Source: Udeniomyces pyricola
Taxonomy: Eukaryota; Basidiomycota; Tremellomycetes; Cystofilobasidiales; Mrakiaceae
NCBI GenBank assembly: GCA_039545295.1
Contig: BCIK01000033.1
Location: forward strand, 62,001 to 126,000
DNA: 64,000 nt
Direction: 5' to 3'
This document shows positions 34,914-45,545 of this stretch, piece after piece. Within the stretch, counting starts at the first letter, position 1. The number at the start of each line of letters is the position of its first letter. The notes under the pieces were generated by a model. It was not told the DNA's origin, made no database searches, and saw nothing but the letters and a program-made list of their open reading frames with translations. The position numbers and the translations under genes are program-made.

Positions 34914-35730
34914 ATGTCCCTCTTCTTTAAACGAACTCCCATTGTCACCGTTTTGTCAGTCCCCATCTCTACTACACTCCGCTCGGCCTGAGAGATCCGC
35001 TTCCCGACCCTTCTTCCCCCATCATCCTCACGCTCTCTTCCTTCTACTCCTCCTCCCCCACCATGCACCCATCTTCCTCGTCTGCTTGCCAACCTCATCC
35101 CCTTCAGTCACAACCCCAAGTTTGATCAGTCTTATCAAGCCCTCATCAAACTGCGAAGTGCTCAGCTATACGACAAGAAGAAGAACCCACTACCCATCAC
35201 GTTTGTGCTCGACATCATTGCCCCACCGCTCGGCATGACGACGATCCAGAAGGAGCTCGTCGTTGGTGCGCTTCAGAGACAGAAAGTCGATCAATACTAT
35301 GCTGACATGATGAAGGACGGCAAGAAAAAGGAAGATATGTCAGTCCTTTTATCCCCCCTCCTCATTTCTTGCATGTGTCCTTCCTTGATCGACAATTCAC
35401 TCGCATTCTCCCTGCCCTCTCGCCTGCTCAACCTTTCGGGTCAATACTGACGCTAACCCTCACCAACACGTCCGCTCGCCGCAACCACTGGCTGGACAAT
35501 GATGACATGCCCCTAGCCCGCCTCCACCTGTGCCCTCAGTCTCGATGGAGCCACCTCTCGTCGCGTCGTGGAACACGAACCAGGCTGCTTCGGGCTCCCT
35601 AGCCGACATTGACCGCATCATCGACACGCTGCGAGCCGAGCAGTGGAAAAACTACGACCCGTCTCTGGAACCCGGTCCGGTGCGGGATACATGGTGGCGG
35701 TTCAAGAATTGGTGGAACGCGTACGAGTAA
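34914..35730 (+). CDS. Fmp46-like putative redox protein (DUF1687)
   Basis: Three exons, 34914-34954, 35108-35338 and 35517-35730; 161 aa. The order of features matches yeast Fmp46 and fungal relatives: an N-terminal strand with basic residues (SLFFKRTPIVTVFHNPKF), then LPITFVLDIIAPPLGMTTIQ, then a C-terminal PPLVASWNTNQAASG-SLADIDRIIDTLRAE and a Trp-rich tail RDTWWRFKNWWNAYE. Yeast Fmp46 is a mitochondrial protein with a predicted thioredoxin-like fold; function is unproven. No CxxC active site is visible. The basic start could serve mitochondrial import. The divergent GNAT gene shares its promoter region. Family assignment is by overall pattern, moderately secure. Confidence 0.75.
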
Positions 35731-36135
35731 CAGGGGCATGAATGCGACGTGTGAGATGACGGCTTGTGGGGCCAGGCTTAATGTATGCAGGTGGAATCTG
35801 ATTGAAGGTATGGACGGACGGTGTAATGAATGGAATGAACCCCTCTGATGACCTGTGACGGCGGATAGAGATGGATGAGTGAGACCCTTGAATGAAGGAA
35901 GAAAGAAAGAAGAAGGAAAATCACAGGTGGATAGTGTACGATATTTATATCTGTCTATATCAAACGAGTACAGTCATCCTGCATCCAGCTCGGTGGCGAG
36001 CTCGGAATAGCGTGGTTGAGCTTCGGCGTGGATCGATAGACGATGATGACGCTCGTCATGCAATGATTAATGATTCCAGCTCGAGTGCTGTTCTCCGCCT
36101 GTCCGCCTTACATCCCTTCGCATTCACCACCCTCC

Positions 36136-38835
36136 ATGCCTTCTCTCACGCCTCAACCCATTCATCTCGTTGTCCTCATCCACGGTACGGTAATCTCTCC
36201 AGACATCGTCCATTCGCAGTGAATCTTACCTAACAATGAATCGTGTTCCCAGGCCTTTGGGGGACGGCCGAACACCTCGCCACGCTCGAGGAAGAGATCC
36301 TGGCTGCCCACCCTTCCGCCGTCGATGCTGCCTCGCTCGACCTTTCATCATCGTCTTCCAACGTACAACTACCTGCTTCTGACAAGGCTCAGGTCGTAGT
36401 GCTCAACGTAAAGGGCAATGCTGGCGACAAGACGTAAGTGTTGACTTGACTTATCCGTCCGGCTTCGGTCATGTCCTTCGGCAGGGGTGGTCCTTGTCCA
36501 TCCCTCCCTCCCCCCCCCCCCCCCCCCGATCATCGGCTGGCTTCTTGGATTGACGTGCTGACTTGTTGCATCAGGTACGACGGCATTGACGTTTGCTCTG
36601 CTCGAGTGGTGGAAGAGGTACGTCGTCTCGATCTTTCTGTGGCGAACCGACTTCGCACAGGCGCAGTCCGGCTGATCCCACTTACTTCAACCTTGTTGCC
36701 GGCTTCTCCACCCGCCTGTGGGATCGATTTTCCCTCGTGACGCCTTGCTTTTGCAGATCGACCTCGAGATTGAACGCCTAGTGAACGACGACAAGAAAGT
36801 TGTCTATTTGTCTATGGCGGGATACTCTCTTGGTGGCTGTGAGTATCCAGAAAAGCGCCTGGACGAACACCAACCCCGAGCTGTCCGGCGTGATGACTGA
36901 CGGCACCCCTCTTGCCCTGGACTTATGCTTGACGTCGACAGTGGTCGCTCGACACGCCCTAGGTATCCTTCACGCTCGCGATCCTTCCTTTTTTACGACC
37001 ATCAAGCCTCTCAATTTCAGCACATTTGCCTCTCCTTGGCTCGGCATGCCCCGTTACAACACCCTCTTTTCCGCGTTTGCCTCTTCGATCGGATCGAGGA
37101 TGCTTTCGAGAACGGGCTCCCAACTCTACACAGCCGACGAAGAAGATCTCGTCGCAAGATTAGCTGACAAAGGTTTGGATCTATTCCAATCGATGCCGGT
37201 TCCATCAAGAAAGGTAATAGCGACCGTTAGTGATATCGAACGCTCTCACTGATGTCGTTCAATCTTTGTTTTCTTTTCCTTTGGCGGCCTCTTCCCCCCC
37301 CCCTTTTTTTTTTTTTCAAAACATCGTTGCGGGCTTCCTCGACTTACCCAGATGATGTGTTTATGCGCGCACTCAAGTTGTTTGAGAAAATCGACGTCTA
37401 CGCCAACGCTGTGCACGACAAGACCGTACCATTCGTTCGTTCCAGCCTGATTTTTCCAGATCGTTCGCTCTATCGCCTCTCTCAACTTTGGGTTTGATCA
37501 TTAACGCAGAAGTATTGGTTGCATTAGGTCACTGGTTCATTTTCGCTCGTCGATCCCTTTATGGATTACGAAACCAACGGTATCGACATGTCCGTGAAGT
37601 TTTACTGTGTCGAATCCATGTCCTACGCGTGACTTGCATGCACCAAGACTGGACTCACTGACGATCGTTTGCTCTCTCCCTCTCGCTTTTGTATTACTAT
37701 ATATTTTGTTTACGTTATCTAACCCATTCGTCTCTTAGTGAAACACACCCTACACTCCCATTCATCGAAACCTACAAACTTCCCGAGACCCCACCCATTC
37801 CCATCCAGAGGAAGCGATGGTACTCCCTCTCTCGATCCAGCTCGTACAGTACCACTTCCGGGACATCGACTCCTCCTAATAATACGACCGACAGCCCGTT
37901 CCCGAACCAACGCAGGGGCATCCTCCCACCTTGGTTCCGGTTCCGGTTTCCGCTCAACATTCTCTTTTGGATCGCGGTCCCGTTCTTGATCCCGGTGTTT
38001 GTGGGGATGGTGCTGTTCCGATTCGGGTCTGAGGGGAGACGATCGAGGAAACGGTTGAGAGGGAAGAGCAGTGAGGGGTTGTGGGAGAGGTTGAAAGTGT
38101 TGGAGAAGAGGGTCGAGCGGGAGATGTTGGTGGGCGAGGGTGGTGGAGAAGATCCGGTCGATGGAACGCTCAACGTCGCGATAGAGAACGATCAACGGCA
38201 GGCAGGGAAGTCGAAGCCGAAGGGGAAGAAGGTCAAAGTGAAGAAGGGAGAACTCATGCTCTCGGAGAAGCAGATTGAATGCGTCCATGCGTTGGATTCG
38301 ATCCCACAACTGAAAAAGGTACGTGGTCGCTCAGATCAGTGTGGACGCGATCTTTTGGGAGCCAGCTTACTCATTGATCATCTCGAGAGGCATCAGACGA
38401 CATTCACAGCTAACATCCTACCTTTCTTTTCTTCCTCTTTGATTTTCCTCACGTCGGACCTTTGCGATCTGGACCTCGTTCCTTCTTCGATTGACTCCTC
38501 ACAGCATTTTGTGTTCTTTCCACATGCCTTTAATAGCCATGCGATGATCATCTCGTTCGTCCTTTTCTTTTTGTCATCCCATTATCTCCTGGTGATTCAG
38601 GAGAGATCCCACTCTTTTCATTTCTTGATGATCTGGAACTAATCTTGTTCCTCCAACGAACTCTCCCTCCCCNCCCCCCCCCCCCTCTCCTCTTGTATTC
38701 TTATTTTTATTTTATCATCGCTGTCTGTTGGTTGTCATTGTTGATGTGTCTAGTCGCGACCCGAAAAGGTTCCCCGACCACGGTCAAGGCCGACTTGTTC
38801 TTCGACATTGGGCCGATGGCATGCTTCTCGACTGA
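36136..38835 (+). CDS. DUF676 alpha/beta-hydrolase (lipase-like serine esterase)
   Basis: Ten exons: 36136-36184, 36253-36433, 36575-36617, 36757-36838, 36942-37172, 37352-37434, 37528-37589, 37739-38318, 38505-38554, 38754-38835; 480 aa. The oxyanion/HG region is HLVVLIHGLWGTAEHL; the nucleophile elbow is GYSLGG, Ser about residue 115, where most relatives have GHSLGG. Further family landmarks: FSTFASPWLGMPRYNT, KIDVYANAVHDKTVPF (acid residue region), and the C-terminal FPHAFNSHAMII-SRDPKRF block with RLVLRHWADGMLLD. A strongly hydrophobic segment at about residues 314-337 (NILFWIAVPFLIPVFVGMVL) suggests membrane anchoring. Yeast relatives (Rog1-like, lipid-droplet hydrolases) act on phospholipid or acylglycerol; the substrate here is unknown. 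The donor ending exon 5 (GTTTGG after ADK) was chosen because only it restores frame into DDVFMRAL. Confidence 0.87.
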
Positions 38836-40644
38836 CAGCTAGAGCAGCCGACTCGACAAGTAGGGTAAAGCCCATCCACGCCAACGCTGTTTGCAGTTAC
38901 CTTGTAATCACGACGCTTTTCGGTGGTGGCTTTGAGTTTGCATGGGCGGCCCGCGAGCGTCGACCGATATGCATGAAGGCGGTTCTCTGGGCGATAGATG
39001 TGTTAGTCGACTATGTTGACTAGTCTAGGGTTTTCTTTCAGGTTATGTCGTTAGTGTTGTGTAGATGACACAGATGAATGATGATGATATGATAGGCTTC
39101 TGCCAAGACGGGAGTGATGAGTTGACGTACTTTGTGGAAGAGAGCATGGGGTAATTGTTGATCGAGCGTTGCCAAGGAAACGAGAGATGTACGCATAGTT
39201 TGTGACCAGACACGTTTGAAGGCTGTGTGATGTGTGAGTTGAGAGCGTCTCCTTTTTCCCTGGTCTGGCATCGCATCGTCGTCTGATTCTGCTCTTCCTT
39301 GTCGGTCGACGGTCTCCTTCACGTCCTCCTCTCTCTCTCTCTCATCTCCAACCCTCGTCCTCTCCGCCTCTTCGGGGTTCTCATACCGTCCAGGTAATTA
39401 GCTATTCCTTCCCTCTCTGCTTTCTTCATCACCAACAAGACGTTTCACCTCTCCCCCTATCCTCGATTGCCTCTTATCCAAAGAACAAGGGGAAAAAAAT
39501 CTCTACCTTTCCTCCCCCCCCTCTCGACTTAACATGATGATTCCATGTCGCCCCAGTCGTAACGAGCCTGACTTCAACCCTCACGCTTTGACGATTCGAC
39601 CATATTTATGCTCTTTGCCAAAAGATGCGCTTCTGATTCATTCCCCCCCCCCCCTTCTCTCTCGACTCTTTCCCTTCCACCGACGCTCTCTTCCTCTCTT
39701 TCTTTCTCTTTGGCCGGCAATCGTCCTCTCTTTCCGGATTCTTTACTGACCGCTCATCGCTTTTCTTGACTCGTGTGTAGACGATGGGTTTTACTCAAGA
39801 CAGATAAGCATTCCCCCCCCCCTTCCCTTCCCCTTCTGCTCTTATTTCTTTCTCGTTGTCACCTCATCCACCAACGACTTTGGCTCTCTTCCTTTCGTAA
39901 GTCCTCCTTCCATCCCTCCATCCTCGGCCCCCCCCACAACATACCCTTCTGTCACAAAAGAAAAAGAAGAAAAAAAAAGGAAATGATGAAAAAACCAATA
40001 CACAACAAACCTGCCCAGTCCTTCGTGGAGATGCAGAAGAAACTCTATGCTTTAGAACGGCCATCTCGATCCGCCCCTCCCCTTTCCCCTTCCTTCTTCC
40101 CTCGTGTTCTGTTTCCAAAAACCATGTTGTAGGACAAGACTGACGTTGGCACTCTCGATTTTCCTTCAATTTTTTTTTGGTTCACAGTTCTCCTTGGGTT
40201 TTTCTGCACCGCTTTTTTGTTTATCATGATGAATTCTTCTTGCATTCGTATGATCCCTCTAGCCCAAGCCTATAGTCTCTTGTCAAATTCTTACCAAAAA
40301 AAAAAAGAAAAAAGAAAAAAAAGACACGTGTTCCGTGAAACACTCCTTTCAACCTCCAATCCGACGACGGACTTGAGTTTTTCTTAATTGACACTAGAAA
40401 CGTTTTTGAGACCCGGCAAGAAGAGTGTTAGAAGGAAACCTCATGGTATAAGATGAAAAGATGAGTTACTTGAGCCGCCGTGACACGCCTACGTTGGGGT
40501 ATCATCGCTCGTTAATCGTTCGCGGGTCGCATCCCTAGTAGTGCCCCCTCGATCATCATCATACATATGCTATATCCAACTCCCCCCCCTCCCCCCCTTC
40601 CCATTACCCATGACCCAACCCGCCATCGTCGTCCCCTTCCTTAG
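38836..40644. other. Convergent intergenic region, low complexity
   Basis: About 1.8 kb between the DUF676 gene and the isomerase gene, with CT-rich stretches, C runs, and an A-rich tract near 40296-40323. One + frame, about 39981-40132, reads NKPAQSFVEMQKKLYALE and is less repetitive, but it has no clear start, splice partners or family, so it is not called as a gene. Confidence 0.5.
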
Positions 40645-42454
40645 TTAGAGCTTGGATTCCCTCCATTCCATCCCTGCGCCATCGCCCTTGGCGAGCTTCC
40701 TCTTGTCGGCCGCTCGGCCGAGCCGCTCTTTAGCGTCCTTGTCCGCTTGGGCAGGCATGAGAATCGGTCGGTTCTCCCGAGCGGCCGTGAGAACGTCCTT
40801 GTAGATTTCGTCCTGAGTGAGAGTGCAAGAGATGAGATGGGATGGGATGGGATGGAAAGAAAGAGAGAGAGAGAGGGGACGTGATAGGGGTCGTTATGAA
40901 GGGGAGTAGAGTTATAGTCAGCTTCCAGAAGAAAAGGAAGAAAAGAAAAGAAAGAAAAGGAAGCGGAGGAAGAACATTTTCTCAAGGGCGAACAAGAGCT
41001 CAAGAAAGAAAGAAAGAAAAAGAAAAAAGAAAGAAAGAAAAAACGAAAAGAGAGATGCATGATTCACCTTGATACAGCCCCAAGCGCCGAGCGCTGGTTT
41101 GGGAGCGATTTCTTGAGCGACCCGATAGGCGAGTCGCATGAGTCCCTCGGTCCCTTCCTCCGCGGGGGAAACGGCATGGAGGATATGATGCGACAGAAGG
41201 GTGGACGACGTGAAACGCAGGCCGAGGAGAGTGGTGTTGAGAAGAGGATAAGGGATCTTGCGATTGAGAAGCGCTGCAAAGGCCGGCTATTTTGTTGCAT
41301 CGATAAGGGGAAAATTGTGACGTTTAGCGGATAGATAGGCAAGTCAAGATGGCGAAAAAAGAAATATGATCATCAAGATGAAAAGGGATCGAGATAGATT
41401 AGGATCGAATAGTTTGGGACAGGCAAAGACAAAAGTATATGTATAAGAGATTAGTCAACGTGATTACAAGTTCACAAGCCTCATCTCTGTCTCTCTCTCT
41501 CCCTTCCCCCTCTCCCCCTTCAAAAAAAAAAAAAAAAAGAACAAGAAAAAACCCGACTCACCGGAAAAGGCGCTCCAAAGTCGACTTCGTTCATGCAGCA
41601 CCAAACTTTCTTCTTGCCGCCTTTGTCTTCCTCGGGCATGACCCTGTAATCGCAGGCGAGGGCGACCATGTAGCCTCCGGCAAAGGCATGACCGTTGATG
41701 GCGGCAATGGTGACCAGAGGGAACGTGAGGAGACGGATGAGAAATGGGTTGAACGTTCCTGTGGAAAAACACAGTGGGTCAAGGTGAGTGGAGTGTACCG
41801 GGTGAACGAATGAAGGATACTAGGGTGGGGAGTCAAAGGTAAGGAGTGTGTTACAATGATGGGGGGGGGGGGGATTGATGTTGAGCAGCTTACGAGGGTG
41901 AAAGTCAGGATCTTTGATTGAGTTCTCATAATCAAGACCTATTTTTTGTTTTATTCATCGTGTGGGTGATTGTCAGTTTTTCTTTTTCTTTTTCTTTTTC
42001 TCTTCTTCACTCGAGATGGGTTGGACCAAACAGGAAGGAACCAGAACGAGGGGAAATGAGATTGTCCAAGAAAGATGATGTAAGAAAGCCAACCATGCGT
42101 CGTCAAGTCCGGTCCGGTCTGTTCGTTCGCGTCCCCTCGACCAAGGTCCAGCAGGTCGGATGAATAAACCCCCCCGCCTGGAGAGTGGGATAGTCGTGCA
42201 AACGAACGAACAAACTGACCATTACTAAAGAACTTTCCTCCATCGCCTCGAATGACGACGGCGCCTCCGACGCTTCCCTTGCCGGTATGGGCATCCCTCC
42301 TCCCGCGCCAATCGAGCTCAATCTGATCGAGTGCGGCGACGAAATCGCCGAGGAGCTCGGGCGTGAGACGATGGTCGGGCGGAGAGGTGAGCGTGAGGGT
42401 GTAGATGGGATGAGTCGAGTTGGAAGCAGGAGGAGTGAGGATGACGAGAGGCAT
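40645..42454 (-). CDS. Peroxisomal enoyl-CoA hydratase/isomerase (Delta3,Delta2-enoyl-CoA isomerase-like)
   Basis: Five exons: 42454-42220, 41938-41894, 41758-41562, 41286-41068, 40812-40645; 287 aa. Crotonase-fold landmarks: AVVIRGDGGKFFSNGLDYEN (substrate pocket), VTIAAINGHAFAGGYMVALA (oxyanion-hole NGHAFAGG), and CCMNEVDFGAPFPAAFAALL, the pattern of plant and fungal ECI-type isomerases (EVDxGxPxP). The protein ends in SKL, a canonical type-1 peroxisomal targeting signal. Such enzymes move cis/trans-3 double bonds to trans-2 so that unsaturated fatty acids can enter beta-oxidation. Glu in NEVDFG is a candidate catalytic residue by analogy. C-terminal ENRPILMPAQADKDAKERL is acidic/basic and less typical. 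The n-free exons and consistent phases make the model strong; hydratase versus isomerase activity is inferred. Confidence 0.88.
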
Positions 42455-42920
42455 GATGAGGATGAGGTCAAGGAGGGGAGAGAAGATGAGCGCAGAGAGA
42501 GGATGGAATTATAGTTGATGGGATGGATGGAGTGGATGGCTTTGAGGAAGGAGGGGTCGGACGGCTTGCGTTTACCGGTCATTGCCGGTTCAACATGAAA
42601 GTTGGCGCAGTACGCATTATTTAAAGTAGATTTAAACAAGATGCACATCCATCTCTGCATGCATATATGCGTGTATTCTAGAGTATTGTCAACTTCAGGT
42701 CAATCAAACATTGCGCACAAAACCGTCTCTCCATGACAGCTCACGAGCAAGCAAGGCATTTCCATAGCATGAATCTCGGGGAAAGTTGCAAGTCAGTCGG
42801 ATTGCGACTCTGGTTCGCATACTGCTCGAAGCGAGCAGCACACAAGACACAAGAGGGCATGCAGGTGCAGGGGAAAGAGGCAGACAGGAAGGGCCGCAGG
42901 ATCGGTCGGGCAGGCCAGCA

Positions 42921-43071
42921 GACATGCAAGCAGGCAGGCAAGCAAACATGCAAGCAGGCAGGCACACATGCAAGCAGGCAGGCAAACATGCAAGCAGGCA
43001 GGCAAACATGCAAGCAAACATGCAAGCAAACATGCAAGCAAACATGCAAGCAGACATGCAAGCAGGCAGGC
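42921..43071. repeat. GCAAGCAGGCAGGCAAACAT-type minisatellite in copy 1
   Basis: Irregular tandem array of 8-12-nt blocks built from GCAAGCAGGCAG and GCAAACAT. It is open in several frames only because of the repeat, producing (QAGRQANM)-like peptides. Confidence 0.85.
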
Positions 43072-43720
43072 AGGTAGGGAAACATGGTGACATGCTGGGC
43101 AGGCAATCAGAGCAATCCATGGCAATCTATGAGACAAGAGCACGCAACAGGCACAAAGAGCACGAGGAGCACAAGGAACACAAAGCAGCATACATGTCAG
43201 CGTCACGTCTTCATCTTGTCACAGCAGCCAGCCATCCGGGAAGGAGAGTAGAAAAAAAGGAGGGGAAAAAGGGGAAAGGGAAAAAGGAGGGGAAGGGGGC
43301 AAGGAAAGTTCAGACATCCAAGGAAGTATTGGGACCGTCACCCGTTCCCGCCAGCACCGTCCCAATCGCCAACAACGCATGCAGTCTCATCCCCATCAAC
43401 CACCCCTTCGCGCCATCAAGATCGCACGCATGCACACACGTATATACGCAGCACACACACATGCAACCGAGGCGGCCCACCACAGCATCCCAGCCAAGCC
43501 AGACGGGGTTCGAAGACCATCAGCCCAGCCAGAAGCCAGGCAGGAAGAGCAGGGCAGGAGAGGACAACGTCGGCGGTGACAAAAGGGAAACAGGCAGCGG
43601 GTCCCCCGAAGAGGAAGCTCGAGCTTGCAGGCAAGAGCAACGTAGAGAGGAAACTGCGAAGTTTATGTAGGAAATACATGGATTTCATCCTGAAAGAGGC
43701 GGGGTGGGTGGGGGGGGGGG

Positions 43721-44031
43721 NNNNNNNNNNNNNNNNNNNNNNNNNNNNNNNNNNNNNNNNNNNNNNNNNNNNNNNNNNNNNNNNNNNNNNNNNNNNNNNN
43801 NNNNNNNNNNNNNNNNNNNNNNNNNNNNNNNNNNNNNNNNNNNNNNNNNNNNNNNNNNNNNNNNNNNNNNNNNNNNNNNNNNNNNNNNNNNNNNNNNNNN
43901 NNNNNNNNNNNNNNNNNNNNNNNNNNNNNNNNNNNNNNNNNNNNNNNNNNNNNNNNNNNNNNNNNNNNNNNNNNNNNNNNNNNNNNNNNNNNNNNNNNNN
44001 NNNNNNNNNNNNNNNNNNNNNNNNNNNNNNN
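43721..44031. other. Assembly gap (311 n) in copy 1
   Basis: Run of n directly after a GGGTGGGTGGGGGGGGGG tract. Length may be an estimate rather than measured. Confidence 0.95.
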
Positions 44032-44222
44032 GGTAGAAGGGGGGGAGGGTATAGAGGAGGGGCAAGGAAGGGGGCGGGTGAAAAGGGGGTGGAAATAGGC
44101 AGAGTAGACTCACATAATGCAGATACACGTTCGTTCACACACAAAATGGTACGCCAACGCAGAGGTGACCAAGATTCCCGGGCCTGTGCCTACAAAAACA
44201 ATGACCAGCAACCAGGCAAGGA

Positions 44223-44558
44223 TCAAACAGCAACAGCAAAACAGCAAACAGCAAAGGTCAGCATCTTGTTCTCTCTCCGTCGACGCGTTGACGCGCTGCA
44301 GGAAACCAGAAGTGTATAGTGTATGTGTGTATGTGCATGTGCGTGTGCATGTGCGTGTGGTGAATCAGGCAAAACGAGGCTGGCAAGCCCCAAAAGAAAT
44401 GGCAAAAGGAAGAGAAAAGGACAAAGAGCCACCGTTCCCGAAAGAAACGACAGCCCCGCGCCCCTACTCTTCCCCGCCGTGGAGGGTGCGACCCCTCCAG
44501 CTCTGTCGTCTCGGCATGGTCGATAGGACGGGGAGAGAATAAAAGTTGAAGTCATCAT
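44223..44558 (-). CDS. 111-aa ORF in the duplication, copy 1 (unknown)
   Basis: Starts MMTSTFILSPSYRPCRDD and contains one hydrophobic segment (about 17 of 20 residues in VALCPFLFLLPFLLGLASLV) followed by a (HA)n stretch and a basic patch (STRRRRENK). An identical ORF is at 55402-55737. No family was recognised. Identical copies cannot show selection, and codon use does not resemble the neighbouring genes, so it may be chance. A possible signal-anchor small protein is the only alternative that can be proposed. Confidence 0.2.
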   Translation of the reverse strand: MMTSTFILSPSYRPCRDDRAGGVAPSTAGKSRGAGLSFLSGTVALCPFLFLLPFLLGLASLVLPDSPHAHAHAHAHTHIHYTLLVSCSASTRRRRENKMLTFAVCCFAVAV

Positions 44559-44625
44559 GTTAAGAGAGGGAGGAAAAGGGGACAGAAGGGGCAGAGAGAA
44601 AAATGGGAAAGACCAAGAGACAGTC

Positions 44626-44960
44626 TGACCAGGGTTTCTCTCAAGACCTTTGTCCCGTTTTGGGTCCTCAGAGGTAGGCGGGGAAGTGGGTATGGATAGA
44701 GGGACAAGTAGATGATACGTCGAACACTCACGAGCTTTGAGTCAGGAATGAAGCGATGAGACCGAAGAAGGGCGTTGGAGAGAGGGGAGGATGGGTGATG
44801 AGAAGAAGAAGGCTGATCTTGTGGGGCGAAAAATGAGGTTTTGTAGGCGAGGAACCGGTCGAGGCGCTCGTTCCAGACTGTTCCATCGACTTCCACAGAT
44901 TGACCACCGCCGTGATCAGTCAGTCGCTCATTCGATCCACCACCGTTTTGATGTGTTATA
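44626..44960 (-). other. Possible gene fragment reading into the duplication
   Basis: Just right of copy 1, the minus strand has codon use typical of this genome. In one frame it reads VWNERLDRFLAYKTSFFAP and ALLRSHRFIPDSKL up to a GTGAGT donor at 44731. An exon-like piece with a GTCAGA donor follows at about 44626. There is no ATG in that frame; in another frame an ATG at 44884 opens MEQSGTSAST. The family is not recognised. Transcription would run into the duplicated block, so the gene may be broken by it. Low certainty. Confidence 0.25.
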
Positions 44961-45545
44961 AGTACTGCTTAAATTATACTTCTCACAACTTCCTTGCATC
45001 ACATCCACCTTTCAGGGTAACCTACCCAGATTTGCCATCCCCTCCGTATCCATCATGCCGCGCCTTCCTTTACAGCAAATCGAGAGATTTTCATGATACA
45101 CTTTTTCAAACCGACGCGACCCAAAGAGCACGACGTACGTTGGCAGCGAGAATATCCAAGAGAAAATAGAGAAAAGGCGAGTTAAGAACCGCAAGAATGA
45201 GAAAGGAAAGAAAGAAACATTTTTTCGATCATAGACTAAGAACAAGGACGTCAACGTCGGACAGCAACAAAGGGAAGGAACAAACAAAACAGTATATAAA
45301 AAAAGCACACGGTGAAAGGATAGAAAAGCTGATTGAAACGATAAAACGAAAAAGAAAAGAACACGATATTCCTTACTCTCCCCCGCCCTCTGAAACGCAG
45401 CCCCTGTCGCCTGCTCCTCCCTCGACCCTGACCGACTTCACATCCCCCTTCTGTACATGGTCTTTTTGCATTTGGGTGAGGCCCCTCGTCCCCTCATCCC
45501 ATCCATCCACTTCATCGCGCAGCATCCCACAAAGTAATAGCGTCT

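Larger units (their letters stand above)
42804..44570 (+). repeat. Copy 1 of a large inverted duplication (arm A)
   Basis: The 917 bp left of the gap (42804-43720) matches 56436-57352 in reverse orientation with equal length. The part right of the gap (44032-44570) matches 55390-55880, with about 48 extra bases next to the gap here. Translated shadows of the two copies are identical residue by residue, so divergence is very low. Outside the borders the flanks differ at once (ATT|GCGACTC on the left; GAGAGGG|AGGAAAAG on the right). No terminal inverted repeat or target duplication is obvious. Content: a minisatellite, A/G-rich sequence, and a 111-codon ORF on the minus strand. No transposase, RT or integrase is visible, though the gap hides some sequence. 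Confidence 0.85.

Noticed and set aside
37173..37212. Extension of DUF676 exon 5 to the GTAATA donor
   Set aside because: It leaves the wrong phase for DDVFMRALKLFEK; the GTTTGG donor after ADK restores frame and aligns with the family.
39773..40132. 119-codon + frame in the 1.8-kb convergent gap
   Set aside because: The start is not an ATG, most of the peptide is low-complexity, and no splice partner or family is evident.
42921..43071. CRISPR-like repeat array
   Set aside because: Units are short, continuous and without unique spacers, and the genome is eukaryotic; it is a minisatellite.
42786..43670. 294-codon + frame across the minisatellite, and similar frames in copy 2
   Set aside because: Open only because the repeat unit lacks stops in several frames; the same stretch is open on both strands, with low-complexity peptides and no domain.
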